Assembly: GCA_017643215.1 (NCBI GenBank)
Contig: JAEPNV010000017.1
Location: 48,578-112,577, forward strand
DNA from: Roseibium sp.
GTDB taxonomy: Bacteria; Pseudomonadota; Alphaproteobacteria; Rhizobiales; Stappiaceae
Reading direction: 5' to 3'
DNA: 64,000 nucleotides
Part shown: positions 8,324-17,225 of the stretch, in pieces
Layout: each line of letters opens with the position of its first letter
Position numbering within the stretch: the stretch's first letter is position 1
Notes under the pieces: model-generated
Databases searched by the model: none
Seen by the model: only the letters and a program-made list of their open reading frames with translations
What the model was told of the DNA's origin: nothing
Translations under genes and position numbers: made by a program

Positions 8324-9079
8324 CTAGTTTGCCAGAGCATCGGCCAACTCGAGTTCACCTTTGCCGGTAATGAAATAACTTTTGGAAGCAGATTGATGCG
8401 CGCACCGCTCGCTGGCACCGCAAAGTTTCTGCAAACACCGAGTAACTGAGGAAGCACTACATTTTGCAGATTGGCCTAATTCCGTACGAGACAATCCTTT
8501 CGAACCAGCATGCGCCAAAAGCATGAGGATTTCTATGCGCGGCTCAACCGAATGCCCAACTACCACTTCACCATCTATGGTTTCAATATATGGGATTGCG
8601 GTTCGGGTGAGAGCCGCCATGGCTTGCTTGACCTTACCTTCGTCAGAAGAGTGATAGGTCCTCAGTAGCTCAGCCAAAACCCAACTAGCAGCGGCAACAC
8701 TCATCGCAACATCTATTTCGGTCGGGTCGATCTCCTTTACGTGGACAGCATTTCGTTTGCTCCGGACATTGTAGACCATGCCGTAAAGTGCGCGCGGAAT
8801 CAGCAGTCGCATCGACTCTGTGAGAGACGTCTCATTTTCCAAAGCTTTTATGGTCGATGCCACAGATCTTATTTCGGCTGGCGCAGAGCCTTTCCGCACG
8901 AACTCTATCAATCTCAGCGAATGTTCAACGAACCTACCGGCTTTGGTCAAAGCGGTCTGCAAATCACTCGCGCGATGCCTGGCGAGCAACTCTTGGTATG
9001 CGGTAAGCAAATCATCTACCACATCCGCTGAAATGGAAGATGAGAGATTAGCTCTGACCTGTGAAATCAAGTTTGACAT
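8324..9079 (-). CDS. Uncharacterised protein: HEPN-like helical domain plus C-terminal winged helix
   Basis: I know no named family for this 251-residue protein. The start is the ATG behind GAAGG, inside the end of the upstream gene (32-base overlap), so the two are co-translated. Residues ~1-165 are all-helical and contain R106-SKRNAV-H113, an Arg-x6-His spacing with a polar residue after Arg, as in HEPN ribonucleases and Abi C-terminal domains; the context ALYGMVYNVRSKRNAVH followed by a helix with AAASWVLAELLRTYH fits too. Residues ~178-251 (RIEILMLLAHAGSKGLSRTELGQSAKCSASSVTRCLQKL) look like a winged helix-turn-helix. Base composition is lower in GC than the neighbours, suggesting transfer. 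A defence or toxin role is inference. Confidence 0.7.
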   Translation of the reverse strand: MSNLISQVRANLSSSISADVVDDLLTAYQELLARHRASDLQTALTKAGRFVEHSLRLIEFVRKGSAPAEIRSVASTIKALENETSLTESMRLLIPRALYGMVYNVRSKRNAVHVKEIDPTEIDVAMSVAAASWVLAELLRTYHSSDEGKVKQAMAALTRTAIPYIETIDGEVVVGHSVEPRIEILMLLAHAGSKGLSRTELGQSAKCSASSVTRCLQKLCGASERCAHQSASKSYFITGKGELELADALAN

Positions 9080-9878
9080 TCTGCGCCTTCGAATAGGTCC
9101 AAAGTTGCTTCCCTCCAACTTCCTGCTTCTTACGTACAAGTAGCTCATCCCGCACAAGGCGCACGAGAAGCGGTGATAGCGAGGTTTGTTTCACTAGGAT
9201 TGCGCTTTCATGGAAGCGGTCTACCAAGTCTGCAATTGTTCTGGGCTCATCAAAAAAGCCATTCGAGATCCAACCTTCAACTGTAGCTCGATGTCCGCTA
9301 GTTGATGACTTTGGTTTTTTCCCTTTGGGCCCATTCTCATCTGACACTTTCTCAGTGCGTGTCTTCCCGCGAGGGCCTGTGGAAGCCTTTTTTGACGATG
9401 CCCTAGCTGAATCCCGACCACTGAACTTTGCAGCCGCCGCTTTCGCGCCAGTGCTAGTTACGTAATAGGTCCCGCTTTCGTCGGTTTCTTCGATCCAGCG
9501 CGCCTCCGCAGTTGAAGACAAATCTCTTGTCAGGTTCTTGGGCATTGGCTCCCGCGCGCTGCGGAACCCAGCCACAACATCATCCCTCGAGAACGTATCG
9601 CTATCCTTGTATTCGCTCAGGTATAGCCCGATGGCGACGATGCGCTCCTTGTTTGTCGACGCCCCGGTTTCATCAATGTACTCTCCCATCGAAACTCTTT
9701 TCCGCCCAGCGTCTGGCGTTTCAACTTCTGGCGCAACACGTGGTACCATTGCCGGTGTATCACCCCATAAGATCGACAGCACCGTGAGTGCGGTCTTCTG
9801 ATCGACAGTGTTATTCACATCGATTCCCTTACCCTTGAGCGTGAGGGTGAACTCATTTCTCTGCTCATCCATCGGCAT
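9048..9878 (-). CDS. Uncharacterised two-domain protein with wHTH-like segments and a basic linker
   Basis: I do not recognise this 276-residue protein. The start is the ATG preceded by AAAGGAG (9884-9890), giving MPMDEQRNEF; a longer reading would have no ribosome site. Residues ~70-150 (KERIVAIGLYLSEYKDSDTFSRDDVVAGFRSARE ... WIEETDESGTYYVTSTGAKA) have the alternation of a winged-helix domain. Residues ~150-200 are Lys/Ser/Arg-rich and probably disordered. The C-terminus (ADLVDRFHESAILVKQTSLSPLLVRLVRDELLVRKKQ) looks like a second winged helix. It is the first gene of a two-gene operon with the HEPN-like protein. It could be a DNA-binding partner or antitoxin, but nothing proves this. Confidence 0.7.
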   Translation of the reverse strand: MPMDEQRNEFTLTLKGKGIDVNNTVDQKTALTVLSILWGDTPAMVPRVAPEVETPDAGRKRVSMGEYIDETGASTNKERIVAIGLYLSEYKDSDTFSRDDVVAGFRSAREPMPKNLTRDLSSTAEARWIEETDESGTYYVTSTGAKAAAAKFSGRDSARASSKKASTGPRGKTRTEKVSDENGPKGKKPKSSTSGHRATVEGWISNGFFDEPRTIADLVDRFHESAILVKQTSLSPLLVRLVRDELLVRKKQEVGGKQLWTYSKAQNVKLDFTGQS

Positions 9879-9897
9879 GATTCTCCTTTGAGCGGTG

Positions 9898-9926
9898 AAT
9901 GTACAGATTATGTAATAGTGTGTCAA
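9898..9926 (-). promoter_or_regulatory. Candidate promoter of the two-gene accessory module
   Basis: Reading leftward, TTGACA (9921-9926) and TACATT (9898-9903) are separated by 17 bases and lie just ahead of the AAAGGAG site, implying a very short leader. The DNA around it is AT-rich, unlike the rest of the window. Confidence 0.5.
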
Positions 9927-10397
9927 TTTCCATACGCATAGAGAAGACGCTTCCTGTGAATAGTCATAGAACTTATGCGGAACAGATGCGCCTCTCAGGC
10001 AGATATCTAGCCATTATCTTATGCTGTGATCCCAGTTATTCACATAGCGTATGCGTTCCAACCAATTGACAATTTTGTAAGTTATTGTTTTTAATAGCTA
10101 TTCGAAATTCATGTATGAATCTGTATGTGTCGCTACGCAGAGATAGTGAGTTTGATCCGGAATATGAGGTCGGCTTCGCGCAGGGCGGATGCAATTGACA
10201 CTCCGCAACTGGCTCGAAACGACGCGCATGGAGTCCCGCGCGCCGTAGAAGAGGGCATATTTGTCATGCCTAGCTGGGAATCTGAACTGGTAGCTGTAGT
10301 TAATTTGCGTGCAGCGAAAGGTCGGTTCGATGCACTGCGGTGCAGTAGCAAAGCAAAGGGTTGGATGTCGGCTCTGGGCCGCGACCGCCCGTTCTCC
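9927..10397. other. AT-rich intergenic region of the accessory patch
   Basis: Contains the promoter side of the leftward module and, on the + strand, a possible TTGACA at about 10064 facing right. TATGCG/CGCATA pieces recur in both orientations between 9930 and 10050 and could be binding sites. From about 10130 the composition turns GC-rich again. No supported gene. Confidence 0.45.
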
Positions 10398-10889
10398 TCA
10401 CACTCCCGGCACCATCGGCAAGAAGGAGTGCGGCGTCACCGCCGTATCGGCGTAAAATGCTTGCGGGCCGATGACGCCGGCGTTGGTGGAGGCTTCGGCG
10501 ATGCCGAGCGATCCATCGAACTTGGACGGTTCGCCCGATATCCCGCAGTCATAGGACGCCGCGCCGGTGATCGCCGTGGTCGTGCGAGTCGAGACGCCAA
10601 ACACGATCGCCCGGTCGGGTATGACGATGCTGCTGGCGACCGAGGCCCCGCTCAAGGCGAGCTCTTCCGCAACGGTCGCGATCCGGCTTTCGGCCCCCGA
10701 CGGGCTTTTGGAGAGCGTCGCGACCGAGGAGAGCAGCTTGCCCCGCGGCAGCGCTGCACGCCCATGAACACCGGATGGGTTCCTGCGGGCCTGCTTTTCG
10801 TATCGACGCAACTGGCTTCCTGCCATTTCAAGCAGATCAAGGGGTCCCGATCCTGCACTGTCAAACAAAGTTGACAAGTTCTCGAGCAT
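10398..10889 (-). pseudogene. Remnant of a DUF2793 phage/GTA-type tail protein (C-terminal part)
   Basis: Translation of about 10691 to 10425 gives LALSGASVASSIVIPDRAIVFGVSTRTTTAITGAASYDCGISGEP and then SLGIAEASTNAGVIGPQAFYADT, the well-known C-terminus of DUF2793 proteins of rhizobial prophages and gene transfer agents. The normal ending (TPVRLTANGG-like) is lost: after AVTP the frame changes and ends early. The first 60 residues do not resemble the domain. No other phage gene is nearby, so this is a decayed fragment, consistent with past integration next to the tRNA. Confidence 0.65.
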
Positions 10890-10965
10890 GGCGCGATGAT
10901 GAAATCCTATTGAGGGAAACCGGCGCCCGATCGGTCAATCACTCAATTGGATCTGGGAGGAACTC

Positions 10966-12228
10966 ATGAAATACAAAGCTGTTTTGACCGGACTTTTGCT
11001 CGGAACACTGCTGGCTGGATCGTCCATGGCGCAAGACAACATGGAAAAACTCAGCAACATGCAAAAGACCGGTGCAACATTCACTTTTATTGATCAGGAA
11101 GGCGACCGGGCCGACTCGCTGCGGAACATCCTGCAACATATCAATCTTCCCGATGGATTTGAGGTCAGCCTCTACGCCGTCGTGCCAGACGCCCGGTCCA
11201 TGTCAATGGCACCTCAAGGAACGGTGCTCTTTGCCGGCACGCGCAAGGACAAGGTATGGTCCATCGTGGACCGCGACCGGAACCGCGTGGCGGACGAAGT
11301 CAAGGATTTTGCCCCCTCGATCACCTTCGACATCCCCAACGGTCCTTGCTTCTCGCCCGATGGGTTCCTTTACATCGCCGAGCGCAACCGGGTGCTGGTT
11401 TTTCCGGCCGCCGAGTTCTTCTTTGAAAGCCCCGACATCGCCGTGGGGCAGGTCGTGCCGCAGGGCGAACTGATCCCGGTCGAAGAAGAGAGCTTCAACC
11501 ATTCGGCGCGCGTGTGCGATATCGGCCCTGACGGAAAGCTCTATATTTCTCTCGGCCAGCCTTACAACGTGCAACCGGTTGAAAAGCTGGAGATGTACGA
11601 CGAGATCGGTATCGGCGGTATTATCCGCATGAACACGGATGGGTCGGGACGCGAAGTCTACACACGCGGTGTCCGCAACTCGGTCGGGCAGGACTTCAAT
11701 CCCGCTACGGGTGAGCTGTGGTGGACCGACAACCAGGTTGACGGAATGGGCGACGACATCCCGCCGGGCGAGTTGAACCGCCAGACGGCAGCCGGTCAGC
11801 ATTTCGGCTTTCCGTGGACCAATTCCCGCGTCGAGATGCCGGACTACAAGAACGTCCCGCGGCCCGAAGGGGTCACGTTTATCGAGCCGCAGCTTGAGCT
11901 GATCGCCCATGCGGCCGACCTCGGGATGCGTTTTTATCACGATGACAGCTTCCCGCAGAGGTACCATGGCGGCATCTTCTGGGCACAACACGGGTCATGG
12001 AACCGCACGACGCCGGTCGGCGCCCGCGTGATGTTCACCGCGCTCGACGAGGAGGGCAACGCCGTCGGGGCCGAGGTCTTTGCCGATGGTTGGCTCAATG
12101 AGGAGACAGGCGAGTATCGCGGCCGCCCCATGGATATCGAGTTTCTCCCGGACGGTTCGATGCTGGTTTCCGACGACTTTGCCGGAGCAATCTGGCGCAT
12201 TGCGTACAATCCAGCGCCGGCTCAATGA
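10966..12228 (+). CDS. PQQ-type sugar (L-sorbosone-like) dehydrogenase, periplasmic
   Basis: A 420-residue exported protein with a Sec signal peptide (MKYKAVLTGLLLGTLLAGSSMAQ) and a six-bladed beta-propeller pattern. Repeated blades include PDARSMSMAPQGTVLFAGTRKDKVWSIVDRD, NGPCFSPDGFLYIAERNRVLVF and GRPMDIEFLPDGSMLVSDDFAGAIWRI, as in soluble glucose/sorbosone dehydrogenases. HGSWNRTTPVG and WWTDNQVDGMGDDIPPGELN are further family marks. It probably oxidises a sugar or polyol in the periplasm and passes electrons to the dihaem cytochrome encoded next (ATGA overlap). A GGGAGGA site precedes the start. The substrate is unproven. Confidence 0.85.
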   Translation: MKYKAVLTGLLLGTLLAGSSMAQDNMEKLSNMQKTGATFTFIDQEGDRADSLRNILQHINLPDGFEVSLYAVVPDARSMSMAPQGTVLFAGTRKDKVWSIVDRDRNRVADEVKDFAPSITFDIPNGPCFSPDGFLYIAERNRVLVFPAAEFFFESPDIAVGQVVPQGELIPVEEESFNHSARVCDIGPDGKLYISLGQPYNVQPVEKLEMYDEIGIGGIIRMNTDGSGREVYTRGVRNSVGQDFNPATGELWWTDNQVDGMGDDIPPGELNRQTAAGQHFGFPWTNSRVEMPDYKNVPRPEGVTFIEPQLELIAHAADLGMRFYHDDSFPQRYHGGIFWAQHGSWNRTTPVGARVMFTALDEEGNAVGAEVFADGWLNEETGEYRGRPMDIEFLPDGSMLVSDDFAGAIWRIAYNPAPAQ

Positions 12229-12809
12229 GGCATGCGTTTGCAATTGCTCTTGGCGGGCTCGCGCTCGCCGGGAGCAGCGCGCACCCCGCTGTCGCGGGCG
12301 ATCCGGCAGCCGGCCGCAAGATCGCGAATATGTGCCAGACGTGCCACGGCGTTGATGGATATGCGCGCATACCGATCGCCCCGCATATTGGAGGCGAACC
12401 CCAGGCGTATCTCGAAGCACAACTCATGGCCTTCAAAACCGGCGCGCGCGAACACGAGATGATGACTGTTGTCACGACCAGCCTGTCCGCTCAGCAGATA
12501 TCGGACGTGGCGGCCTGGTACGCGGCTCACACGGCGGTCGCGACGCTTCCGGACGGCGTGAACGCATCTGATGCCCCCAGCGCATGTGTGTCCTGCCATG
12601 GCGCCGATGGGATCTCGGTCTTGCTCGACGCACCCAACCTGGCGGGTGAGGTCAACATTTATATCGACACCCAGCTTAAGGCCTATCGCATCGGAAAACG
12701 GCGGCATGAGATCATGTCGGAGATTTCTGCCGACCTGACCGACGCAGAAATCCGCGCTTTTGCCGATTGGTACTCCAACATCGAACTGAAGATCGAGCCG
12801 ATCAATTAG
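12225..12809 (+). CDS. Dihaem cytochrome c, c4-like
   Basis: A 194-residue periplasmic protein with signal peptide (ending AHPAVAG) and two CXXCH haem sites, CQTCH (37-41) and CVSCH (121-125). Each half ends with a HEMM/HEIM segment that can supply the axial methionine, so it is a duplicated c4-type domain. Its start overlaps the stop of the sugar dehydrogenase by four bases, which makes it the likely electron acceptor of that enzyme. A perfect 16-base palindrome (12810-12825) follows the stop codon. Confidence 0.9.
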   Translation: MRHAFAIALGGLALAGSSAHPAVAGDPAAGRKIANMCQTCHGVDGYARIPIAPHIGGEPQAYLEAQLMAFKTGAREHEMMTVVTTSLSAQQISDVAAWYAAHTAVATLPDGVNASDAPSACVSCHGADGISVLLDAPNLAGEVNIYIDTQLKAYRIGKRRHEIMSEISADLTDAEIRAFADWYSNIELKIEPIN

Positions 12810-13091
12810 CCGCCGATATCGGCGGGAAGGGCTTGCATTGTTTTGGCAGGCCTATCCACCGGTGGCAAAGTGCCGTCGGCCGTGGGTTTTTCATTCCGGA
12901 CGCTGCCGCTCGGGTGAGGCGGCGGTTCTCCGGCCATCCGCCGGTTATCGCAGGTTCCCCCGGCGCCATTCGTAGGCGTTGCGCAAAGGCGTTTCTGCCG
13001 ACCGACCGGGCTGACATGGCAGATGGGGCTTGATATGGGGCGGTCTTTGACAGGCGCTGTATCGTTTTGGGGTGAAAGGCAGTTCAACACC

Positions 13092-13583
13092 ATGCCGACA
13101 AAAAAACCGACCCTTCATCTTTTGTGCGGGAAGATTGCTGCCGGGAAATCAACATTGGCGGCGCACCTCTCGGACGCGGACGGGACGGTGCTGATCGTCG
13201 AGGACGACTGGCTTGCGGCGCTTTACGCCGATGAGATGGCGACCGCCAAGGACTATGTCCGCTGCGCATCAAACCTCCGGGACATCATCGGGCCCCATGT
13301 TGTCGCCCTGTTGAACACCGGCGTCTCGGTTGTTCTCGACTTTCAGGCCAACACGGTGGACAGCCGTTCATGGATGCGCGCACTGATCGACCAGGCCCAA
13401 TCCGATCATCAGCTGCATGTGCTGGTTCCCCCGGATGAGGTTTGCCTGGCGCGTCTGCGCAAGCGAAACGCCAGCGGCGATCATCCGTTCGCCGTTTCGG
13501 AAGACCAGTTTCATCGGTTCTCCAAGTATTTCGTACCGCCGGCCCCAAACGAGGGGTTCAACCTCGTCTTCCACGACCAATAG
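13092..13583 (+). CDS. P-loop kinase-like ATPase
   Basis: About 163 residues beginning MPTKKPTLHLLCGKIAAGKSTLAAHL, with Walker A GKIAAGKST at residues 13-21. The fold matches small zeta-toxin/shikimate-kinase-like P-loop proteins (DGTVLIVEDDWLAALYADE; VSVVLDFQANTVDSRSWMRALID; VCLARLRKRNASGDHPFAVSEDQFHRFSKYF). In these, the last segment binds phosphate. I chose this ATG because it places the P-loop at the usual distance; an in-frame ATG at 13023 would add 23 unpromising residues. Small-molecule kinase is the likely class; the substrate is unknown. Confidence 0.75.
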   Translation: MPTKKPTLHLLCGKIAAGKSTLAAHLSDADGTVLIVEDDWLAALYADEMATAKDYVRCASNLRDIIGPHVVALLNTGVSVVLDFQANTVDSRSWMRALIDQAQSDHQLHVLVPPDEVCLARLRKRNASGDHPFAVSEDQFHRFSKYFVPPAPNEGFNLVFHDQ

Positions 13584-13736
13584 CCGCCGGGCGGCGTATC
13601 GCGGACTCGGGGCTGGCCAAGTCCCAGAGCGGCCGCCCCGCGCTTCCGGCTGGACATGGCGGGGCAATGGAATACAAACGTTTGTCGTTCCTCCGATCCC
13701 ACTGATTGACCGATCCAGAGAGCCGAGTGCGCGTCC

Positions 13737-15767
13737 ATGATCCCAGCCGCCTTCACCGCCGACGACACCCGCCTCATTTGCAGGACCGGGCGCGAAACGC
13801 TTCTCGTCGAGGCGATCGGTCCCGCGTCGCTCCGCGTCCGCGCCACGAAGAACGCGCAGTTCGACGACACTTTGCCCAGCGGCTTGATCGACACACCGCC
13901 CGCGCCCGAGAGCGCTGAGATCGCCATTGACGGGGCGCTGGCCACGCTGACGAACGGCCGTCTTCGGGCCGAAATCCGCCGGATGCCGCCCGGGCTGGAG
14001 CCGGTGCTGGAGCTCTCCTTTCGCGATGTTGAGACGGGTGAGGTGCTTTTGGAAGAGGAAATGCCGCACATCCTTTATCCCAACCCGCGGAACTACGATG
14101 CGGAGGAAGGCGCGCTCTGGCGGATCGAAGCGCAGTTCAAGGCGCAGGACGGCGAACGCTTTTACGGGCTCGGCCAGCATCAGCACGGACGGCTCGACCA
14201 GAAGGGCTGCGTGATCGACCTCCTGCAGATGAACACCGAGGTGGTGATCCCGTTTCTCGTTTCTTCCCGGGGATATGGCCTCATCTGGAACAATCCGGGT
14301 ACCGGGCGGGTGGAGCTTGCCGAAAACCGCACGCGCTGGACGCTTCAGGCCGCGCCGCAGATTGACTATGTCGTAGTGGCGGGTCCGGCGCCCGCCGATA
14401 TCCTCACGACTTACGCCGCGCTGACCGGCCACCCGCCGATGATGCCGGACTGGGCGCTGGGCTTTTGGCAATGCAAGCTGCGCTATGGCACGCAAGAAGA
14501 GGTTCTGAAAATCGCGCGCGAATACAACCGCCGCGGATTGCCGGTGGGCTGTTTTGTCATCGATTTCTTCAACTGGACACGGGGCGGCGAGGGACGGATC
14601 AATCCGGCCGATTTTCCAGATCCCGCCGCGATGGTCGACGAGCTCAAGAGCATGGGCATGATGCCGATGATCTCGATCTGGCCCGCGGTCAACGCCAATG
14701 CCGAGAATTTCACCGAGATGCGGGACGCCGGCTATCTGATCGAGCACCGGCGCGGGGTCCAGGCGTCCTCGATCTTCCTGGATGCCAATTCCGAAGGCCG
14801 CGTTCCCCTGTCCTTTTATGATGCCACCAATCCGGCAGCCCGGGCCTACCATTGGGACCGGATTCGCGAAGGCTATGTGAAACACGGTTTTTCCGCTTTT
14901 TGGCTGGATGCCAACGAGCCGGAGGTCTATCCGGCTCATCCCGACAATCTGCGCTATTTCCTGGGCGATGGCCGTTCGGTGACGAACGCCTATCCGGTGC
15001 TCCATCAACAAGGTTACGCGGAGCACATGGCTGGCGACGGGCTCGACGACGGTGTGCTCTTGTCCCGGTCCGCCTGGCTCGGGACACAGCGCTATCCGGT
15101 GGTGGTCTGGTCGGGCGATGTCCAATCCAGCTTTGCCGATCTCGCCCGCCAAGTGCGCGCCGGTCTCAACATGGCGATGAGCGGCATTTCCTGGTGGACG
15201 ACGGATATCGGCGGCTTCAAGGGCGGTGATATCCGCGATCCGGCGTTCCATGAACTGCTGATCCGCTGGTTTCAATACGGCGTGTTCTGTCCGGTCTTCC
15301 GGCTGCATGGCTTCCGGCAGGACAGTCAGGGCGATCCACGGCTCGGCCGGGATTTTCTTGTTGGCGGCGCCGATAATGAAATCTGGAGTTTTGGCCCGGA
15401 AGTCGAGAGCCATTTGACCGCTTTGCTCCATTTGCGGGAGCGGTTGCGGCCGTATTTGCGCGCGCAAATGGCCACGGCCCACGAGACCGGTCTGCCGCCG
15501 ATGCGCCCGCTCCTGGTGGATTTTCCGGAGGATCCGGCCGCCGCGGCGATCGATGACCAGTTTATGCTCGGGCCTGATGTTATGATCGCGCCGGTGCTGG
15601 AGGCTGGGGCGCGGGATCGGCGTGTCTACCTGCCCGGCAACGAGACGTGGCGCGACGCACGGACCGGTGAGACGATGGCTGGGGGCTCCTGGATCGATGC
15701 CGACGCACCGCTTACCCACATTCCTGTTTTCATCTGCGGCAGCGCCGACGTTCCGATCACAGGGTGA
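13737..15767 (+). CDS. Glycoside hydrolase family 31 (alpha-glucosidase / alpha-xylosidase)
   Basis: A 676-residue cytosolic glycosidase. Family marks in order are FYGLGQHQHGRLDQKG and LIWNNPGTGRVEL (N-terminal beta-sandwich), then the barrel with ALGFWQCKLRYGTQEEVLKIAREYNRRGLPVGCFVIDFFNW, the nucleophile Asp in FWLDANEPEVY and the acid/base Asp in VWSGDVQSSFADL, followed by SWWTTDIGGF. GH31 enzymes release alpha-linked glucose or xylose with retention. There is no signal peptide and no sugar transporter adjacent, so the substrate must enter by another route. The long frame on the opposite strand is a GC-bias artefact. Confidence 0.9.
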   Translation: MIPAAFTADDTRLICRTGRETLLVEAIGPASLRVRATKNAQFDDTLPSGLIDTPPAPESAEIAIDGALATLTNGRLRAEIRRMPPGLEPVLELSFRDVETGEVLLEEEMPHILYPNPRNYDAEEGALWRIEAQFKAQDGERFYGLGQHQHGRLDQKGCVIDLLQMNTEVVIPFLVSSRGYGLIWNNPGTGRVELAENRTRWTLQAAPQIDYVVVAGPAPADILTTYAALTGHPPMMPDWALGFWQCKLRYGTQEEVLKIAREYNRRGLPVGCFVIDFFNWTRGGEGRINPADFPDPAAMVDELKSMGMMPMISIWPAVNANAENFTEMRDAGYLIEHRRGVQASSIFLDANSEGRVPLSFYDATNPAARAYHWDRIREGYVKHGFSAFWLDANEPEVYPAHPDNLRYFLGDGRSVTNAYPVLHQQGYAEHMAGDGLDDGVLLSRSAWLGTQRYPVVVWSGDVQSSFADLARQVRAGLNMAMSGISWWTTDIGGFKGGDIRDPAFHELLIRWFQYGVFCPVFRLHGFRQDSQGDPRLGRDFLVGGADNEIWSFGPEVESHLTALLHLRERLRPYLRAQMATAHETGLPPMRPLLVDFPEDPAAAAIDDQFMLGPDVMIAPVLEAGARDRRVYLPGNETWRDARTGETMAGGSWIDADAPLTHIPVFICGSADVPITG

Positions 15768-15856
15768 TCCCAAGGCAACGGCGCCGCACCGGCGGATTTC
15801 GGCGCGAACGTCATGTGGCGGTGTTCACGCGGCGCAACCGCCGGACGGAGCCCGGC

Positions 15857-17221
15857 TTAGCCGGACCGCCCGGCGATCCGGCCCAGAACGACGGCGGCAA
15901 GAAGGCCGTTGCCGGACAGATACCCGGCATCGCGCGCGCCCGAGACGCCGCAGGCCGCGCCGCCCGCCGCGTAAAGATTGGGGAAGGCTGTCCCGTCCTC
16001 TTTCAGAACGCGGGCGCGATCGTCCACGACGAGCCCGCCCTGGGTATGGAACAGTGCGGCCGTAACCTTGACGCCGCAATAGGGCGGGCGGAGCAAAGAC
16101 CCGGCAAACATCCGGCCAAATTCGTCCTCGCCGTCGGCCGGAATGGCCGCCACGGTCCGGGCGAGCACGTCCGGCGGCAGGCCGAGCGTTTCGGCAAGCA
16201 CTTCGATCGTTTCCGCGGTCTTGATCGCACCTTGTGCTTCGGCGTCCTTGAAATCGGCGAACTGCCGGGCGATCGCGGCAATGCGCGCATCGAAGATGGC
16301 GAAGGCTTCGCCGCCTGGCTCGGCCAGAACGGCGCGGGCGGCTTCCGAATAGCCTTGCGCCTCGTTCCAGAACCGCTTGCCGTCGCGGTTCACCTGTATC
16401 CCGCCTTCGGTGATGACCGCCCAGGTGATCAGGATGCCGTGCGGATGGGCGACATTGCCGTGACCCTGATAGGCCCCCAGATGCCGGGTGGCCGCGCCAA
16501 GCTGCTCGCCCCAGTCCAAGGCCTCGCCCCGATTGCCGTCATGGCCGAACCATACGGCGTTCTCGATCTCCGGCATGTGCCGCATGAGCCGCGCCCGGTT
16601 GCCGCCATAGCCGTTGCAGGCGAGGATCAACCGGCCGCAGCCGATCCGCTCAGTGCCACCGTCGGGGCGGGTGACCTCAACACCGTCGATCCGGTCGCCA
16701 TTTTGAAAAAGCGTCGTCACCGGGGCATCGCAGACAATGTCGATGCCCTGACTTTCGCAGGCGGTGCGCAAGGCGTCGATCAGCTCGCGGCCCGCCCGTG
16801 TCGGCAATCCATGCATCCGGCGGCGGGAGTGCCCGGGATAGTCGAAATCATCGATTAGCGAGAAGGCAAGGCCATGCCGGTCGCTCAGCCATTCGATGGC
16901 CTCCGCGGCATGAAACGCCAACAGGTCCACCAATGCCGGGTCGTTCTCGCCCTTCGCCTTGGCCTGAATGTCTTTGGCAAACAAGGCTGGCGTATCGTCA
17001 ATTCCGGCGGCCTTCTGGAACCGCGTTCCGGCCGCGGGGATCAGGCCGGCGGAAAGCGCCGTCGATCCGGAGGGCACGACGTCGCGCTCCAGAACCAAAA
17101 CCTCCTGGCCCTGATCTTTCGCGCTCAAGGCCGCGATCAGACCGCAGGCGCCGGCGCCGACGATCACGGTCTCCACTTTGAACGGAAAATCTCCCGGAAA
17201 CGGCGCCACTTTGGCGGTCAT
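15857..17221 (-). CDS. FAD-dependent dehydrogenase, fumarate reductase / tricarballylate dehydrogenase type
   Basis: A 454-residue flavoprotein. VETVIVGAGACGLIAALSAKDQG (residues ~19-41) is the FAD-binding Rossmann motif; GSTALSAGLIPAAGTRFQ and the C-terminal TQGGLVVDDRARVLKEDGTAFPNLYAAGGAACGVSG...GYLSGNGLLAAVVLG are signatures of the SdhA/FrdA/TcuA family. I start it at MTAKVAPF, five bases after the preceding stop. It is the last gene of the leftward operon. By analogy with TcuA (tricarballylate to cis-aconitate) it may introduce a C=C bond into a di- or tricarboxylate, feeding the LeuCD-like hydratase encoded divergently. Confidence 0.8.
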   Translation of the reverse strand: MTAKVAPFPGDFPFKVETVIVGAGACGLIAALSAKDQGQEVLVLERDVVPSGSTALSAGLIPAAGTRFQKAAGIDDTPALFAKDIQAKAKGENDPALVDLLAFHAAEAIEWLSDRHGLAFSLIDDFDYPGHSRRRMHGLPTRAGRELIDALRTACESQGIDIVCDAPVTTLFQNGDRIDGVEVTRPDGGTERIGCGRLILACNGYGGNRARLMRHMPEIENAVWFGHDGNRGEALDWGEQLGAATRHLGAYQGHGNVAHPHGILITWAVITEGGIQVNRDGKRFWNEAQGYSEAARAVLAEPGGEAFAIFDARIAAIARQFADFKDAEAQGAIKTAETIEVLAETLGLPPDVLARTVAAIPADGEDEFGRMFAGSLLRPPYCGVKVTAALFHTQGGLVVDDRARVLKEDGTAFPNLYAAGGAACGVSGARDAGYLSGNGLLAAVVLGRIAGRSG

Positions 17222-17225
17222 GATG

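Noticed and set aside
10125..10874. 249-residue plus-strand frame over the DUF2793 relic
   Set aside because: The other strand has clear DUF2793 similarity; this frame is Arg-rich without motif.
12810..12825. Terminator after the cytochrome c gene
   Set aside because: A perfect 16-base palindrome with no loop and no T tract; hairpin formation would be poor, so it is only mentioned with the gene.
13368..15773. 801-residue open frame on the minus strand opposite the GH31 gene
   Set aside because: It mirrors the real GH31 gene, has an Arg/His/Gly-rich composition without any domain, and arises from third-position GC bias.
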